This document shows, piece after piece, positions 51,217 to 63,596 of a stretch of DNA of 64,000 nucleotides (positions are counted from its first letter, which is position 1; every line of letters begins with the position of its first letter). Location of the stretch: contig CAITNQ010000160.1 in NCBI GenBank assembly GCA_903893785.1, positions 1-64,000 on the forward strand, in the 5' to 3' direction. The position numbers were made by a program, and so were the translations under genes. The notes under the pieces were generated by a model. The model was not told the origin of the DNA and made no database searches. It saw only the letters and a program-made list of their open reading frames with translations. This stretch comes from an uncultured Gemmatimonadota bacterium. GTDB lineage: Bacteria; Latescibacterota; UBA2968; UBA8231.

Positions 51217-54200
51217 ATGCGCTTCCCAACAATCTGGTTGGCCGCCTTGGCCTTTCTCTTGGTCGTGAGCCGGCGCTGGCGCGCTCTGGCGTTGCTGGCT
51301 CTGTTGGTGCCGGCAACCGCGATTGCCGCGCCTAGTCTCCGCCCGACGCTGCTGGCGGGGCCCTTGGCGGACCGGGCGCGCGGCACCGACGTGCCCGCCC
51401 GCCTGGCCCCGGGCCAGACGCTCCTGCCTTTGAGTCGGAAAGGCTTGGCGGAATTTGACGTTCGTGTCGACTCCGCCGGCGCCGGTTACCAGTTCCTGGT
51501 AGCCGGTTTCCCCAGCGGCCCCGGCGTTCACCTGCCCATCGATCGCTACCTGGCTTTCGAATACGACCGGCAGCGGCGCGAGGTGTGGCAAGATCAGGTG
51601 CGTCGGGGCATGCGCGGCTCGACCGTGCGACAGCTGCAGGGCGACAACCAACGGCTCAAATGGACGGTGCCGTTTCCCGAATCCAGGGCGCTGCGCCGCA
51701 TCGTCGGGGACGAGGGGCCCACCCTGAGCCTGAGCGGCCAGCGCACCATAACCATCGCCGGCAAGAGCGAGTGGACACAGGGCGAGGTGCGCACTGCTGC
51801 TGGTGGCCCGTCCAAGTTCCCCTCACTGCGTATGGAGCAGGACTCCAAGTTCACCGTCGAGGGTAAGGTCGGCGAACTGATCAACATCCGCATCAACCAG
51901 GACACGGAAAGCCTGGGTTCGGCGTTCTCCAGCGGTTTGGGCGACCAGCTCGCCAACCAGATCAAGCTGGACTACAAAGGCGATGAGGACGCCATTTTCC
52001 AGGAAGTGCAGGCCGGCAACACCACCCTGGAACTGCCGGCGACGCGCTTCGTCGGCTATCGGCAGCAGAACAAGGGGTTGTTCGGCATTCGGGCCAAAGG
52101 CCACCTGGGCCCGTTGGCCTTCACCACGATTGCCAGCCACGAGAAGAGCAAGAGCAACCGCCGAACGTTCAAAGGCGGGGCCTCGGTCGACACGGCGATC
52201 GTGCGCGACTGGCAGTTCCTGCGCAACACGTACTTCTTCCTGGACGAGTTCTACCGCGAACACCTGCCCGATTTCCGCAAGGTTTCCAGCGGTACCACCG
52301 TGCCCCGGAGCGACTACATCGATCCTTCGACGCTGAGCGTCTATGTCAACGACTTCAACACGCTGAACGATGCCGAAGATCTGGCGCAGCCGGGTGTGGC
52401 GTACGCGGATCCGGACTCCCCCCGCGAAGATACAGGTTGGATCGAGAGGGGTACCTGGCATCGGCTCGATCCGGACAACGAATACGCGCTGGTGGCGGAA
52501 CTGGGTTACATCATCCTCGACCGGGCGGTAGCGGAACGCCATGCGCTGGCGGTCAGCTACCGGACCCTGGGCGGCAACCAGGTCGGCGGCCGCGGCGCTA
52601 GCGGCGACACCCTGCGCCTCAAGCTGCTCAAGGCCCGCGATGCCCGACCCGAGTTCCCGACCTGGGACCTTGAGTGGAAGAATGTGTACCGCATAGGCGG
52701 GAGCTCGTACGGCACGGCGAAGAAATTCGACAAACGGACTCTCGACATCCAAGTGCTGCGCGAGGTAGCGGGGGGCGACCCGGAACCGTCCCAGGGCGGG
52801 CGCTCGTTCCTCCAGCTGGTCGGGCTCGACCAGCGCGGACAGGACCCGAACACCCCGCCGGACCGGGTGATCGACAAAGATTACGAAGGCCTGGACGAGT
52901 ACCGTGGCCATCTGATCCTGCCTGACCAGACGCCTTTTGACCCCCAGTCGGCCACGTACCAGACGCTGGAAGAGACCGTTCCGACCATCTACACCAGCCA
53001 GCAGCAGCGCGACCTGGTATCGGCCAGCCGTTACATCATCCAGGTGCGGTCCAGTTCGGCGGAACAGCGTATCAACCTGGGGGGCGGCCTGGGCGGCATC
53101 CGGGCCGAGACGGTTGAGGTCCGCGTCAACGGCAAGCAGCTGCAGCGGGGCACTGACTTCAATGTCGACTACGTCGGCAACGTCAGCTTCCTGGGGCAGG
53201 TGGCGCAGGAGGTCGGCGACCCGGGCGTGGACCTGGAGATCACCTACGAAAGCGATGACCTGCTGGGCCTGGGCAGTCAGCAGAAGACGCTGCTCGGGTT
53301 GCGAACCGAGTACGAGTTCTGGAATGGTGAGGGGCGCCTGGGCAGCACCGTCATCTACAATAACGAACGGACCAGCGAGAACCGCGTGCGGGTTGGCAGC
53401 GAGCCGACGCGATCGGTCGTCTGGGATTTCGACCTGCGGGCGAAGCGTTCAGCGCCGTTCCTGACCCGGATGGTTGACGCCCTGCCGCTGCTTAAGACGG
53501 CCGCGCCTTCTGAGTTGACTGTGGAAGCCGAACTGGCGCAGAGCCGGCCCAATCTTAACACCAAAGGGGCTGGCTATATCGACGATTTTGAGGGCAGCGA
53601 AAGGCCCTCAAGTCTGGCCGTCGGCCGCACCCACTGGACGCTGTCGGCGGTGCCTCCCGACGGCGGGTACACGGCCGCCACGCGCGGCCTGCTGGTGTGG
53701 TATAACCCGTATGGCGCCGTCCTGCGCACCGACATCTGGCCCAATCAGGAAGACCAGGTCGACGCGCAGAACAACCGCATCGATGTCCTTAACCTGGAAC
53801 TGACACCGGATCCCGCAGGCGCCAGTTCGTGGGCCGGTCTGAGCACCGCCTTCGCCACGGTAAGCGACTTCTCGCAGTCGAAATTCGTCGAGCTGTGGGT
53901 CCGTGGCGACGTGGGCCGTATCGGGCTTGACCTGGGGGCGGTCAGCGAAGACACGGATGGTGACGGCCGTATCGATACCGAGGACCACCCTTTGCCGGGG
54001 CGCAGCACCGGCGATGGCGCCGTGTCCGAGGAAGAGGACATAGGCATCGATGGTCGGACAGATGAACAGGAGCTCAACTACTATCTGCGGCTGCGCGACG
54101 CCACTTTCGACACCACGCGGTCGCTGGCCGAGCGGCGCACGGCTTACGACCAGCTGTACCCCACGGCTGATCCTCTGCACCCATGGCGTCGCAGCGAGGA

Positions 54201-57200
54201 TCCCGAAGGGGACAACTGGCACTACGACAGCTCGCGGGGTCGTGACGACTATTCGCGCATCAACGGCACACAGGGCAACAAGAGCGACTACGAGACCAGC
54301 GACCGGCCTGACTCCGAAGACCTGAACGGCGACGGTGTGCTGAACCGCCGCGACGACTACTACCACTACGAGGTGGACCTGGCCAGCGGTGAGGACGAGG
54401 TGCCCGACACCCGCAGCGCCAAGGGGTGGCGACAGATCCGTTTGCCCCTGTTCGGGGCGCGCACGCGACGCGTCGGCCTGCCCGACTCCACCCGGGTTGA
54501 GTATGCGCGACTGTTATTTGCTGGGTCGCCGACGCCCACCGGCGAACCGGTGAAGGTAGAGATCGCCCTGATCGAAATCGTCGGCAATGAGTGGCAGGAG
54601 GACGATGTTCGGGCGCTGACCGATGCGTATCCGATCGGCAGTCTTGAGGGCCTGAACGTCACGGTAGTCGGCACTGACCGCAACCCGGCGTACCGGCCCC
54701 CGCCTGGCGTGCATCTGCGCCGCAACGCCAGCACGGGCACGCGAGAGCGGGAGCAGTCGCTGGTACTGGCTTACACGGACCTGGAGCCGGGGCATCAGCT
54801 GGCCGCCACCAAGGTGCTGCCGCGTGCCGCCAGCTACACCAGTTACCGCCGGCTGCGCGTTGATGTGCACGGCGACTCCAGCGACGTCGGCTATGTGCGC
54901 GGCGATTCCAGCGACGTGGAGCTGTTCGTCCGCTTCGGCGCCGATAGCACCAACTACTACGAGTACATTTCGCCGGTGTTCCCCGGCTGGGAAGGCGGAC
55001 GGGCGGGTTGGCAGGGGAATCAGGTCGACGTCGATCTGCTGCTGATGTCCCAGTTGAAGGCGGTATTGCAGAGCGGCCGCCTGGACCTGCTCGGAGGCGA
55101 CCCCCAGTACCTGGTGATCGACCCCCGTGGCGCCGTGGGCACGGACGGTCGGCCGGTGCTCGGCCAAGACCGGCTGACGCCCGCGGCGTTGGCGCAGCTG
55201 CGGCAGTCCGGTTACGATCCTCGCGTGGCCCTGCAGCTGGTGGTGCGCGACCCCGCCAAGCGCGACGGCGAACCGGCCGTGTACCGCGTCCGTGGCAACC
55301 CCTCAATGCAGCAGATCAAGCTGCTGTCGCTGGGGCTGCGCAACCGCGGAGAGTCCCATCGCTACAGTGGTCAGGTGTTCCTCGACGAGTTGCTGCTCGA
55401 CGAGGCGCGGAACGATGCCGGGCTGGCTGCCTACGCGCGCCTGAACACGCAGTTGGCCGATTTCATGGTGGTCGACAGCCAGGTTCAGTGGCAGCAGGAG
55501 GATTTCCGGACCGTTACCGGAGGCGGCGGTAACAGCACCGACGTATCGGGCAGCGTGCAGGCTACCACGCAGGTCCAGCAGTTCCTGCCCGGGAGCTGGG
55601 CTCTGGCCATTCCGGTGAAAATGCAGCTGCTCAGTGAGTTCAGCCTGCCGCGCTTTGGCCCCAGTTCCGACGTGGAGCTGACGTCAGTGGAGAAGGATTC
55701 GCTGCGCTCCTGGCACACCAAGGAGTTCTACGATCTTTCGGTGAGTCGTCGACAGGGCAAAAACCCCATCCTGAACTGGACCCTGGATCAGGTCAACTTC
55801 CGCCTGTCGCATTCACGTGAGAGTCGCAGCACACCGGTTCGGCCCCTCGACGACCAGAGCGCCCAGACCATGAGTTTCAGCTATCGCGTGCCTTTCCCGC
55901 GCGCTTCGGTACAGCCTCTGGGCTGGCTGCCGGCCCCTCTACCGGAAGGCCTGCGCCAGCTGCATTTCTGGTACTTGCCGGCTAACCTCGCCTATTCGAT
56001 GGGCGCCAACCGGCGTGTGTCGGCGTCCTTCCAGGCAGCAGACCGGGACCGGACCACCGGCCGGGTGGACACCACGCGGCAGGAGGAGTTCCGTCTGAAC
56101 GAGAACTACACAGCCAAGGTCAACCCCATCACGCCGCTGACCGGCGACTACTCGCTCCGCGTCGACCGGGACCTGCGCAAACGCTTCGAGCCGGGTGCGC
56201 TGAGTTTCGGCCGCGAGGTAGGCCGGCAGCAGACGGCCAGTGTCAGCGCCAATCTGCAGGTGGTCCGCTGGCTGGACCAGAACTACACGTTCGAGTCCTC
56301 GTACGAGGAAAACAACGACCCGAGCCAGCGACGGACCCAGTCATTGGTCGACAGCACTAACGGCATGCCGATCAAGACGCGCGATATCAGCACCAAGAAT
56401 GACGTGTCGGCCCGTTTCAGCCTGAAGGTTCCGGCGATCCTCAAGGGCCTGGGCAAGGGCGGTTCGGGCACGGGTCTGCGCCGGCCGTCGCCACGGCGAC
56501 GCGGCGACGGCGAGAAGGGCGAGTCGCCGACGTCGGCGGAACCGCCGCCTGAGACCCCGGCAGGCGAGGCCGCTCCCCCCACCCAGGCGCCCGGTCGGCC
56601 CTTTGTGCTGTGGCGCGCCATGGCGTTCACCGGCGATTACCTGGAACCCGTTACCGCAACTTGGCGGCGCGGCATCACCACCCGCAACTATAACCTCGTG
56701 CGGCGTCCGGGCTGGTTGTACCAGCTGGGCGTCGACGACTCGCTGCGCGTGGGTCGCGCGGGCGTCGGTTTGACCCAACAGGATGCCTCCAACCAGACGA
56801 CCACGCTCGAGATGGGCAGCGGCCTGCGCTTGCCGCTTGGCGTCAGCGTCAAGACCGGTTACAACGACAAGCTCGAACGGCGCAGTGGCAGCAGCCAAAC
56901 GCGGCTGCGCGTGCGCAAGGAGCAGCGCTTCCCCCGCATCGACGTCTCGTGGAACCGCATCGACCGCTTGCCCTTGATCAAGCGCCTGGTTACCGGTCCC
57001 CAGCTGACGGTGGCGTACGAAGCCTCGCGGGAGCGCGAGGGCGAGCAGACGCTGCTGCCCGACGATCTGATCAGCAAGGGGACGGCGCGCAACCTGCGCT
57101 TCACCTGGAACTGGCGCTGGCGCTTCGGGCCCTCGACATCTATTGAAAGAGTCTACAACCGCGGCTCCAACCTCGACTACGAGTTGGGCACAGACCAGGA

Positions 57201-57567
57201 TTCCACGCTGGCCGTGGCGCAGCTGCGGGGCTCCACCGCCCAGAGCAAGCGCACGACCACGCTGACCGTGCGCCACAACCTCAAACCGCGCAGCCTGCCG
57301 GTGTTCGGCAAGCTGAAGAGCTCGGTCGACACCAAGTACGAATTGGCCTTCGAAGCGGAGAACCGCTCTAGCGCTACCGGGTACAGTCCGCGGGCCCCGA
57401 TCACCGACACGGCCCGTTGGTGGACGGCCAGCACGGTGTCCTACAGCTTCAGCGACAACTTCCGCGGCGAGGGTGTGATCAGGGTTGAGAACAACCACAA
57501 CCGGTTGACGGACAAGACCAGGAAGATCCGCGAGGTACGGCTCTCCGGAACGTTCTACCTGCGCTGA
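51217..57567 (+). CDS. sprA: SprA/Sov-type outer-membrane protein of the type IX secretion system
   Basis: 2,116 residues from the ATG at 51217, which begins a signal peptide (about 1-38, ending TAIAA). The size and sequence fit SprA, the giant beta-barrel translocon of the type IX secretion system (Bacteroidota members are about 2,400). SprA features: a region with KIDEL-like IKLDYKGDEDAIFQEVQAGN, LFGIRAKGHLGPL, and the repeated beta-strand blocks up to the C-terminal strand VRLSGTFYLR ending in arginine. Two calcium-type loops DTDGDGRIDTED (about 912) and DLNGDGVLNRRDD (about 1035) are inserted. A low-complexity arginine/proline stretch (about 1760-1800) precedes the last barrel part. It exports folded proteins across the outer membrane. 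No other T9SS gene is in the window. Confidence 0.9.
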   Translation: MRFPTIWLAALAFLLVVSRRWRALALLALLVPATAIAAPSLRPTLLAGPLADRARGTDVPARLAPGQTLLPLSRKGLAEFDVRVDSAGAGYQFLVAGFPSGPGVHLPIDRYLAFEYDRQRREVWQDQVRRGMRGSTVRQLQGDNQRLKWTVPFPESRALRRIVGDEGPTLSLSGQRTITIAGKSEWTQGEVRTAAGGPSKFPSLRMEQDSKFTVEGKVGELINIRINQDTESLGSAFSSGLGDQLANQIKLDYKGDEDAIFQEVQAGNTTLELPATRFVGYRQQNKGLFGIRAKGHLGPLAFTTIASHEKSKSNRRTFKGGASVDTAIVRDWQFLRNTYFFLDEFYREHLPDFRKVSSGTTVPRSDYIDPSTLSVYVNDFNTLNDAEDLAQPGVAYADPDSPREDTGWIERGTWHRLDPDNEYALVAELGYIILDRAVAERHALAVSYRTLGGNQVGGRGASGDTLRLKLLKARDARPEFPTWDLEWKNVYRIGGSSYGTAKKFDKRTLDIQVLREVAGGDPEPSQGGRSFLQLVGLDQRGQDPNTPPDRVIDKDYEGLDEYRGHLILPDQTPFDPQSATYQTLEETVPTIYTSQQQRDLVSASRYIIQVRSSSAEQRINLGGGLGGIRAETVEVRVNGKQLQRGTDFNVDYVGNVSFLGQVAQEVGDPGVDLEITYESDDLLGLGSQQKTLLGLRTEYEFWNGEGRLGSTVIYNNERTSENRVRVGSEPTRSVVWDFDLRAKRSAPFLTRMVDALPLLKTAAPSELTVEAELAQSRPNLNTKGAGYIDDFEGSERPSSLAVGRTHWTLSAVPPDGGYTAATRGLLVWYNPYGAVLRTDIWPNQEDQVDAQNNRIDVLNLELTPDPAGASSWAGLSTAFATVSDFSQSKFVELWVRGDVGRIGLDLGAVSEDTDGDGRIDTEDHPLPGRSTGDGAVSEEEDIGIDGRTDEQELNYYLRLRDATFDTTRSLAERRTAYDQLYPTADPLHPWRRSEDPEGDNWHYDSSRGRDDYSRINGTQGNKSDYETSDRPDSEDLNGDGVLNRRDDYYHYEVDLASGEDEVPDTRSAKGWRQIRLPLFGARTRRVGLPDSTRVEYARLLFAGSPTPTGEPVKVEIALIEIVGNEWQEDDVRALTDAYPIGSLEGLNVTVVGTDRNPAYRPPPGVHLRRNASTGTREREQSLVLAYTDLEPGHQLAATKVLPRAASYTSYRRLRVDVHGDSSDVGYVRGDSSDVELFVRFGADSTNYYEYISPVFPGWEGGRAGWQGNQVDVDLLLMSQLKAVLQSGRLDLLGGDPQYLVIDPRGAVGTDGRPVLGQDRLTPAALAQLRQSGYDPRVALQLVVRDPAKRDGEPAVYRVRGNPSMQQIKLLSLGLRNRGESHRYSGQVFLDELLLDEARNDAGLAAYARLNTQLADFMVVDSQVQWQQEDFRTVTGGGGNSTDVSGSVQATTQVQQFLPGSWALAIPVKMQLLSEFSLPRFGPSSDVELTSVEKDSLRSWHTKEFYDLSVSRRQGKNPILNWTLDQVNFRLSHSRESRSTPVRPLDDQSAQTMSFSYRVPFPRASVQPLGWLPAPLPEGLRQLHFWYLPANLAYSMGANRRVSASFQAADRDRTTGRVDTTRQEEFRLNENYTAKVNPITPLTGDYSLRVDRDLRKRFEPGALSFGREVGRQQTASVSANLQVVRWLDQNYTFESSYEENNDPSQRRTQSLVDSTNGMPIKTRDISTKNDVSARFSLKVPAILKGLGKGGSGTGLRRPSPRRRGDGEKGESPTSAEPPPETPAGEAAPPTQAPGRPFVLWRAMAFTGDYLEPVTATWRRGITTRNYNLVRRPGWLYQLGVDDSLRVGRAGVGLTQQDASNQTTTLEMGSGLRLPLGVSVKTGYNDKLERRSGSSQTRLRVRKEQRFPRIDVSWNRIDRLPLIKRLVTGPQLTVAYEASREREGEQTLLPDDLISKGTARNLRFTWNWRWRFGPSTSIERVYNRGSNLDYELGTDQDSTLAVAQLRGSTAQSKRTTTLTVRHNLKPRSLPVFGKLKSSVDTKYELAFEAENRSSATGYSPRAPITDTARWWTASTVSYSFSDNFRGEGVIRVENNHNRLTDKTRKIREVRLSGTFYLR

Positions 57568-57610
57568 GCCGGTGCCCGTTTGCCCGGTGCCTCGGCCCGA
57601 GGTATCTTCC

Positions 57611-58060
57611 ATGTTCAACCGCAAAGAGCAGACTGCCCTGCTGCTCCTCGGCGCTGCCCTGCTGGTGGGCAGTGCGCTGGCGGCAGTGGACTACTTCCGT
57701 CCCGCTGCCCTGCAGGAGTTCCGCGTCCTGCCGGCGGCTGCGGTTACCCCCCCGGCGGAAGGGGTCGCTTCAGTGTCGGTGCCGGTCCCGGCCACAGGTC
57801 GGACACCGCGGCAAACGCCGGCGGTGTCGCCTGACCGGGCAACCGGCGGTGATCCGGTGGACATCAACCAGGCGACCTGTCAACAGTTGCAGGAGTTACC
57901 TGGTATCGGTCCGGCCATCGCCGGTCGCATCGTCGCCTACCGCGAGGCCCACGGTGCCTTTGCCGGGGTTGGCGAACTCGACAGAGTGAGTGGTATCGGG
58001 CCGAAAACGTTGGCCCGTCTGCGTCCGTTGGTTGTCTGCAGCACTAGAGCCGGGCGGTGA
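57611..58060 (+). CDS. comEA: ComEA-type competence/DNA-binding protein
   Basis: 149 residues from the ATG at 57611, GAGG nine bases upstream. A single N-terminal membrane helix (LLLLGAALLVGSALAAV), a proline-rich linker, then two helix-hairpin-helix motifs in VDINQATCQQLQELPGIGPA and FAGVGELDRVSGIGPKTL (about 90-145). The family binds incoming DNA at the periplasmic face during natural transformation. The C-terminal stop overlaps the next gene's GTG (GTGA). It comes 44 bp after sprA and starts the run that ends with dprA. comEC is not in the window. Confidence 0.88.
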   Translation: MFNRKEQTALLLLGAALLVGSALAAVDYFRPAALQEFRVLPAAAVTPPAEGVASVSVPVPATGRTPRQTPAVSPDRATGGDPVDINQATCQQLQELPGIGPAIAGRIVAYREAHGAFAGVGELDRVSGIGPKTLARLRPLVVCSTRAGR

Positions 58061-59046
58061 TTTCCCGTCCGCGCCTGGTGGCCGCTGCGGAAGCCGCACT
58101 GGTGGAGGAGTCGGCGTTGCTGGGAGCCAAGTGGAGAGCGGCAACGGGGTTCCACTTCAGCGGTGGGACGCTGCGTGCCGTTGGCCTGGGCCGGCGCCGC
58201 GGTCGACTGGTGCTGCACAGCGCCGACGCCGAGAGCCTCGAGCGTCCGTTCGCTTCCGGTGACCTGGTCGACGACGAGTACCGGGGTGAGCTGGTCGGCG
58301 CAGTGCGGCGGCTGCTGGAACGGAATGGCCGGCGGGCGCCCCGACCCGTCGTGGCTGTTGATCCCCAGGCGGCTCTGGTCAAAGGGCGGCCGCTGCTGAT
58401 CGGCGGGCCGGCGAACCGCCGCGGCCGTCAGGCGAACCTGGATCACCTGCGATGGGAGATGAGCCAGTTGCTGGGTGATCACGGGGCGCTCCATGCGACG
58501 GACTGCGTACTGCTGCCGGAGGCGGGCTTCCTGGTCGCGGTTCGGCGTCAGGCCGTGGAGTTGCACCGGCAGTTGCTGGCCCAGGCAGGAGCTCCGGGCG
58601 CCCAGGTCGATGTGGAACCCTTCGCCCTGTGCAACGCCGCCGAGGCCCTGGGCATTCTCGAGGGCACTGATACCGAGTGGATCATCCACCGCGGGCCGGC
58701 CTGCCTGCAGGCCATGGTCCTGCGTGCAGGGCAACTGGCGATGGTCAGACGTATCAGCGCGGATACCGTGCGTTCACTCGACCTGGCCCAACTGGCCGAC
58801 GGCTGTCTGCTGCGTCTCGAACGCGAGTGCGGTGGCGAGGCGCTGCACCGGGTCTGGGTGACCGGGGAGGACGTGGAGGCGCTGTGCCAACTCCTGGCCG
58901 GGCGGTTGGGTGTGCCGTGCGCGCCCTTCGACCCCTTCGCGGGCATGGACCTGGCCGGGCGCGGTGACGAGTTGTCGGATACCCTTGCCGATGGCCCGGC
59001 CTATGCCGTGGCGGTCGGGCTTGCCTGCGGCCGGATGCTCTCGTGA
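58057..59046 (+). CDS. PilM-like protein (actin-like, type IV pilus assembly)
   Basis: 329 residues from a GTG that overlaps the comEA stop. The centre has VDVEPFALCNAAEALG, the family mark of PilM-type actin-like proteins (vDvepxALxNA), and the C-terminus has AYAVAVGLACGRML, the usual end (AFGLALR). The nucleotide-binding region is divergent, and no clear GTGxT motif is seen, so ATP binding is uncertain. In type IV pilus or type II secretion systems PilM links the inner-membrane PilN/PilO pair to the cytoplasm. The next gene, also overlapping, has the PilN plan. Assignment is by motif and context. Confidence 0.6.
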   Translation: MISRPRLVAAAEAALVEESALLGAKWRAATGFHFSGGTLRAVGLGRRRGRLVLHSADAESLERPFASGDLVDDEYRGELVGAVRRLLERNGRRAPRPVVAVDPQAALVKGRPLLIGGPANRRGRQANLDHLRWEMSQLLGDHGALHATDCVLLPEAGFLVAVRRQAVELHRQLLAQAGAPGAQVDVEPFALCNAAEALGILEGTDTEWIIHRGPACLQAMVLRAGQLAMVRRISADTVRSLDLAQLADGCLLRLERECGGEALHRVWVTGEDVEALCQLLAGRLGVPCAPFDPFAGMDLAGRGDELSDTLADGPAYAVAVGLACGRMLS

Positions 59047-59996
59047 TCCGCATCCACCTTACCCCCCGTGCTCGTTGCCGGTGGCCGTGGGTGGTTGGTA
59101 CCCTGGGGCTGGTCGGCGGCATCACCTTCGCCTGGCTGTGGCAGGGGCACACGGGGGGCGACTGGCCCTGGGGTGAGCGGGTGAGCCCCCCCCCGGCAGC
59201 GTCGCGCATGGCTGAACCTGCCTGGATGGACGCCGATTCGGTGCCTCTGGTCCTCGCCGGGCAGAGCCCGGCGCCCGGCAGCGGTGACGCTGGTACGCAG
59301 GCTGCGCCAACGCCGGCGTCGGCGGCCGCCCGCGGCGGTGAGGCGGCCCTCGCCGACTCGGGGCGATCTTGGCCGCCCGGCGTCGTTGGCCTGGCACCGG
59401 GCCAACCGGGCCGTGGCCAGGCCTGTTCGCCGTGCGGGGCCACTTTGGACCTGTGCGCACGCCTGTCCCCGGGCGTGAGCTTGGTCGAACTGACCTGCGA
59501 TACCACCGGCGCCTATGTGCTGGCGGGCGAGAGCCCGGCCGCCGGCCCCGTGGAGGCCTTTCTGGACACCCTGCGGCAGGCCCGGGCACCGGCCGTCGTG
59601 ACTTGGTGGAGCATTGGCTCCGCCTCCACCAACAGCCCGCAGCGGTACAGGTTCGTGATGCGGGGGCAACATCAGACCGCGGTCTGGCCCCGACCCGCAG
59701 CGTTGTCGGCCCCGGACGCAACGGCGGTCCTGCGCCGGTTGGCGCTCCTGGCGCGACGGCTGGGCCTGCCGGGTGTGATTCCGGCTCCTGCCAACGTCGG
59801 CGCCGCGGGAGGCGGCCCCCACGCCTTGTCAACCGCCGGGACGCCGGCGCAGGTCCGGTCACTACTGGACGGCCTGCGCCAGGAAGCGCCTCGAGTGGTG
59901 CTCACCGCGGTGGCCGTGGCGCCCCACGGTGACGGCACTGTCCCCCCTCAGACCCAACTCTCTGTCGCGTTCGAGTTGGCGCTGGCGCGCCCCTGA
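59043..59996 (+). CDS. PilN-like inner-membrane protein
   Basis: 317 residues from a GTG at 59043, overlapping the PilM-like stop by 4 nt. Starts IRIHLTPRARCRWPW and then one membrane helix (WVVGTLGLVGGITFAWLW, about 15-32): the plan of PilN, whose N-terminus docks to PilM. The next 90 residues are proline/alanine-rich and probably disordered; the rest has two alpha/beta parts with LLDGLRQEAP and VALTAV-like strands. It is longer than PilN (about 190) and the middle is unusual, so it may be a PilN-PilO combination. No pilus subunits are in the window; a DNA-uptake pilus linked to comEA and dprA is the natural guess. Confidence 0.5.
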   Translation: MIRIHLTPRARCRWPWVVGTLGLVGGITFAWLWQGHTGGDWPWGERVSPPPAASRMAEPAWMDADSVPLVLAGQSPAPGSGDAGTQAAPTPASAAARGGEAALADSGRSWPPGVVGLAPGQPGRGQACSPCGATLDLCARLSPGVSLVELTCDTTGAYVLAGESPAAGPVEAFLDTLRQARAPAVVTWWSIGSASTNSPQRYRFVMRGQHQTAVWPRPAALSAPDATAVLRRLALLARRLGLPGVIPAPANVGAAGGGPHALSTAGTPAQVRSLLDGLRQEAPRVVLTAVAVAPHGDGTVPPQTQLSVAFELALARP

Positions 59997-60051
59997 ACCC
60001 TTCGCCACGAAGGCGTGCCGACGCGGCCGTCCGGCAGTCAAGGAGCTCACG

Positions 60052-62674
<2,623 letters not shown>

Positions 62675-62703
62675 CGGCGCTCCGGATCCGGGTGTGATCG
62701 GGT

Positions 62704-62738
62704 GGCCGACGGCCGGTCGGGGTGGCCGACCGTCGGCC
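62704..62738. terminator. Inverted repeat between convergent genes, possible two-way terminator
   Basis: GGCCGACGG (62704-62712) and CCGTCGGCC (62730-62738) form a nine-pair perfect stem with a 17-base loop, 30 bp after the dprA stop and 17 bp before that of the isomerase. No T-tract follows on either strand. Confidence 0.45.
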
Positions 62739-62754
62739 CGTTCAGGCGCGGCAA

Positions 62755-63585
62755 TCAGCCGTTGGCGATCAGCCGCCGAAGGTACTGTACCGCCTTGGGA
62801 ACCGCGGTGACTTCGGCTTCCACCTGCTGGCCTTCGTAGACGATCGACAACCACCCGTTGAAGCCGACCCGACGCAGGATGGCGAAGATACGCGGGTAGT
62901 CCAGCCACTCCTCGACGCCCTGTTGGATTCGGTAGATCTTGCACCGGACATGCACCGCCAGGGGGGCTGTCTCGGCGATGCTGCCGTAGAAATCGAGGGA
63001 CGGGTCTTCCTGGCCATTGGCGCCCGATGCCCCGGGGGATCCGACATACTGCCCCGTGTCCAGGATGTGCGAGAAGTAGGGGTTGTCCACCTCGGCCAAG
63101 ATCCGGCGCACGTCGCGACCCGTGCGGGTGACGCAGCCGTGGTTGTGGTTGTGGAGCCCGATGACTACGCCTTTGTCGGCCCCATATTCGGCCACCTCCT
63201 TCAGGCAGGGGATCATCCTGGCCCATACGGCAGCCTCGGTGTCACCCGCCGGCACCCAGGCCGCGAACACGCGCACCAGGGGTATTCCCATGTATGCCGC
63301 AACATCGATCCAGTGCCGGGCTGCTTTGACTTCGTCGGCCAGTTGCTCGGTGGGTTTGCCGAAGTTGTTGCTGACGCCGATGTACGACAGCGCCAGGCCG
63401 CGCTTGAGCGCCTGCATGCGGACGGCGCGCAGGTAGGCGGGTTCGGTGGAGGCGAAAGCGCCGGTGTGGATGTCGATGCCGTCGAGCCCCAGTTCGTAGG
63501 CGCGCTCGACGAAACCGGCCAGGTCCAGTTGGCCGGCGCGGAATTCGTGGCTGTAACTGAGAGACATGCAGCCGAGTTTGAGCAT
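62755..63585 (-). CDS. Sugar phosphate isomerase/epimerase-like protein (xylose-isomerase-type TIM barrel)
   Basis: 276 residues from the ATG at 63585, with AAGGAAC nine bases upstream. AP-endonuclease-2-type barrel: LGCMSLSYSHEF start, LGLDGIDIHTGAF (strand 2), LHNHNHG (metal-ligand histidine strand), SHILDTGQY with the aspartate ligand, and LSIVYEGQQ with the C-terminal glutamate ligand. The metal-dependent family isomerises or epimerises sugars such as inosose or tagatose. It fits the catabolic genes of the left part. It is preceded on the same strand, 11 bp away, by an SGNH-like gene. Confidence 0.88.
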   Translation of the reverse strand: MLKLGCMSLSYSHEFRAGQLDLAGFVERAYELGLDGIDIHTGAFASTEPAYLRAVRMQALKRGLALSYIGVSNNFGKPTEQLADEVKAARHWIDVAAYMGIPLVRVFAAWVPAGDTEAAVWARMIPCLKEVAEYGADKGVVIGLHNHNHGCVTRTGRDVRRILAEVDNPYFSHILDTGQYVGSPGASGANGQEDPSLDFYGSIAETAPLAVHVRCKIYRIQQGVEEWLDYPRIFAILRRVGFNGWLSIVYEGQQVEAEVTAVPKAVQYLRRLIANG

Positions 63586-63596
63586 GGGTCGGTTCC

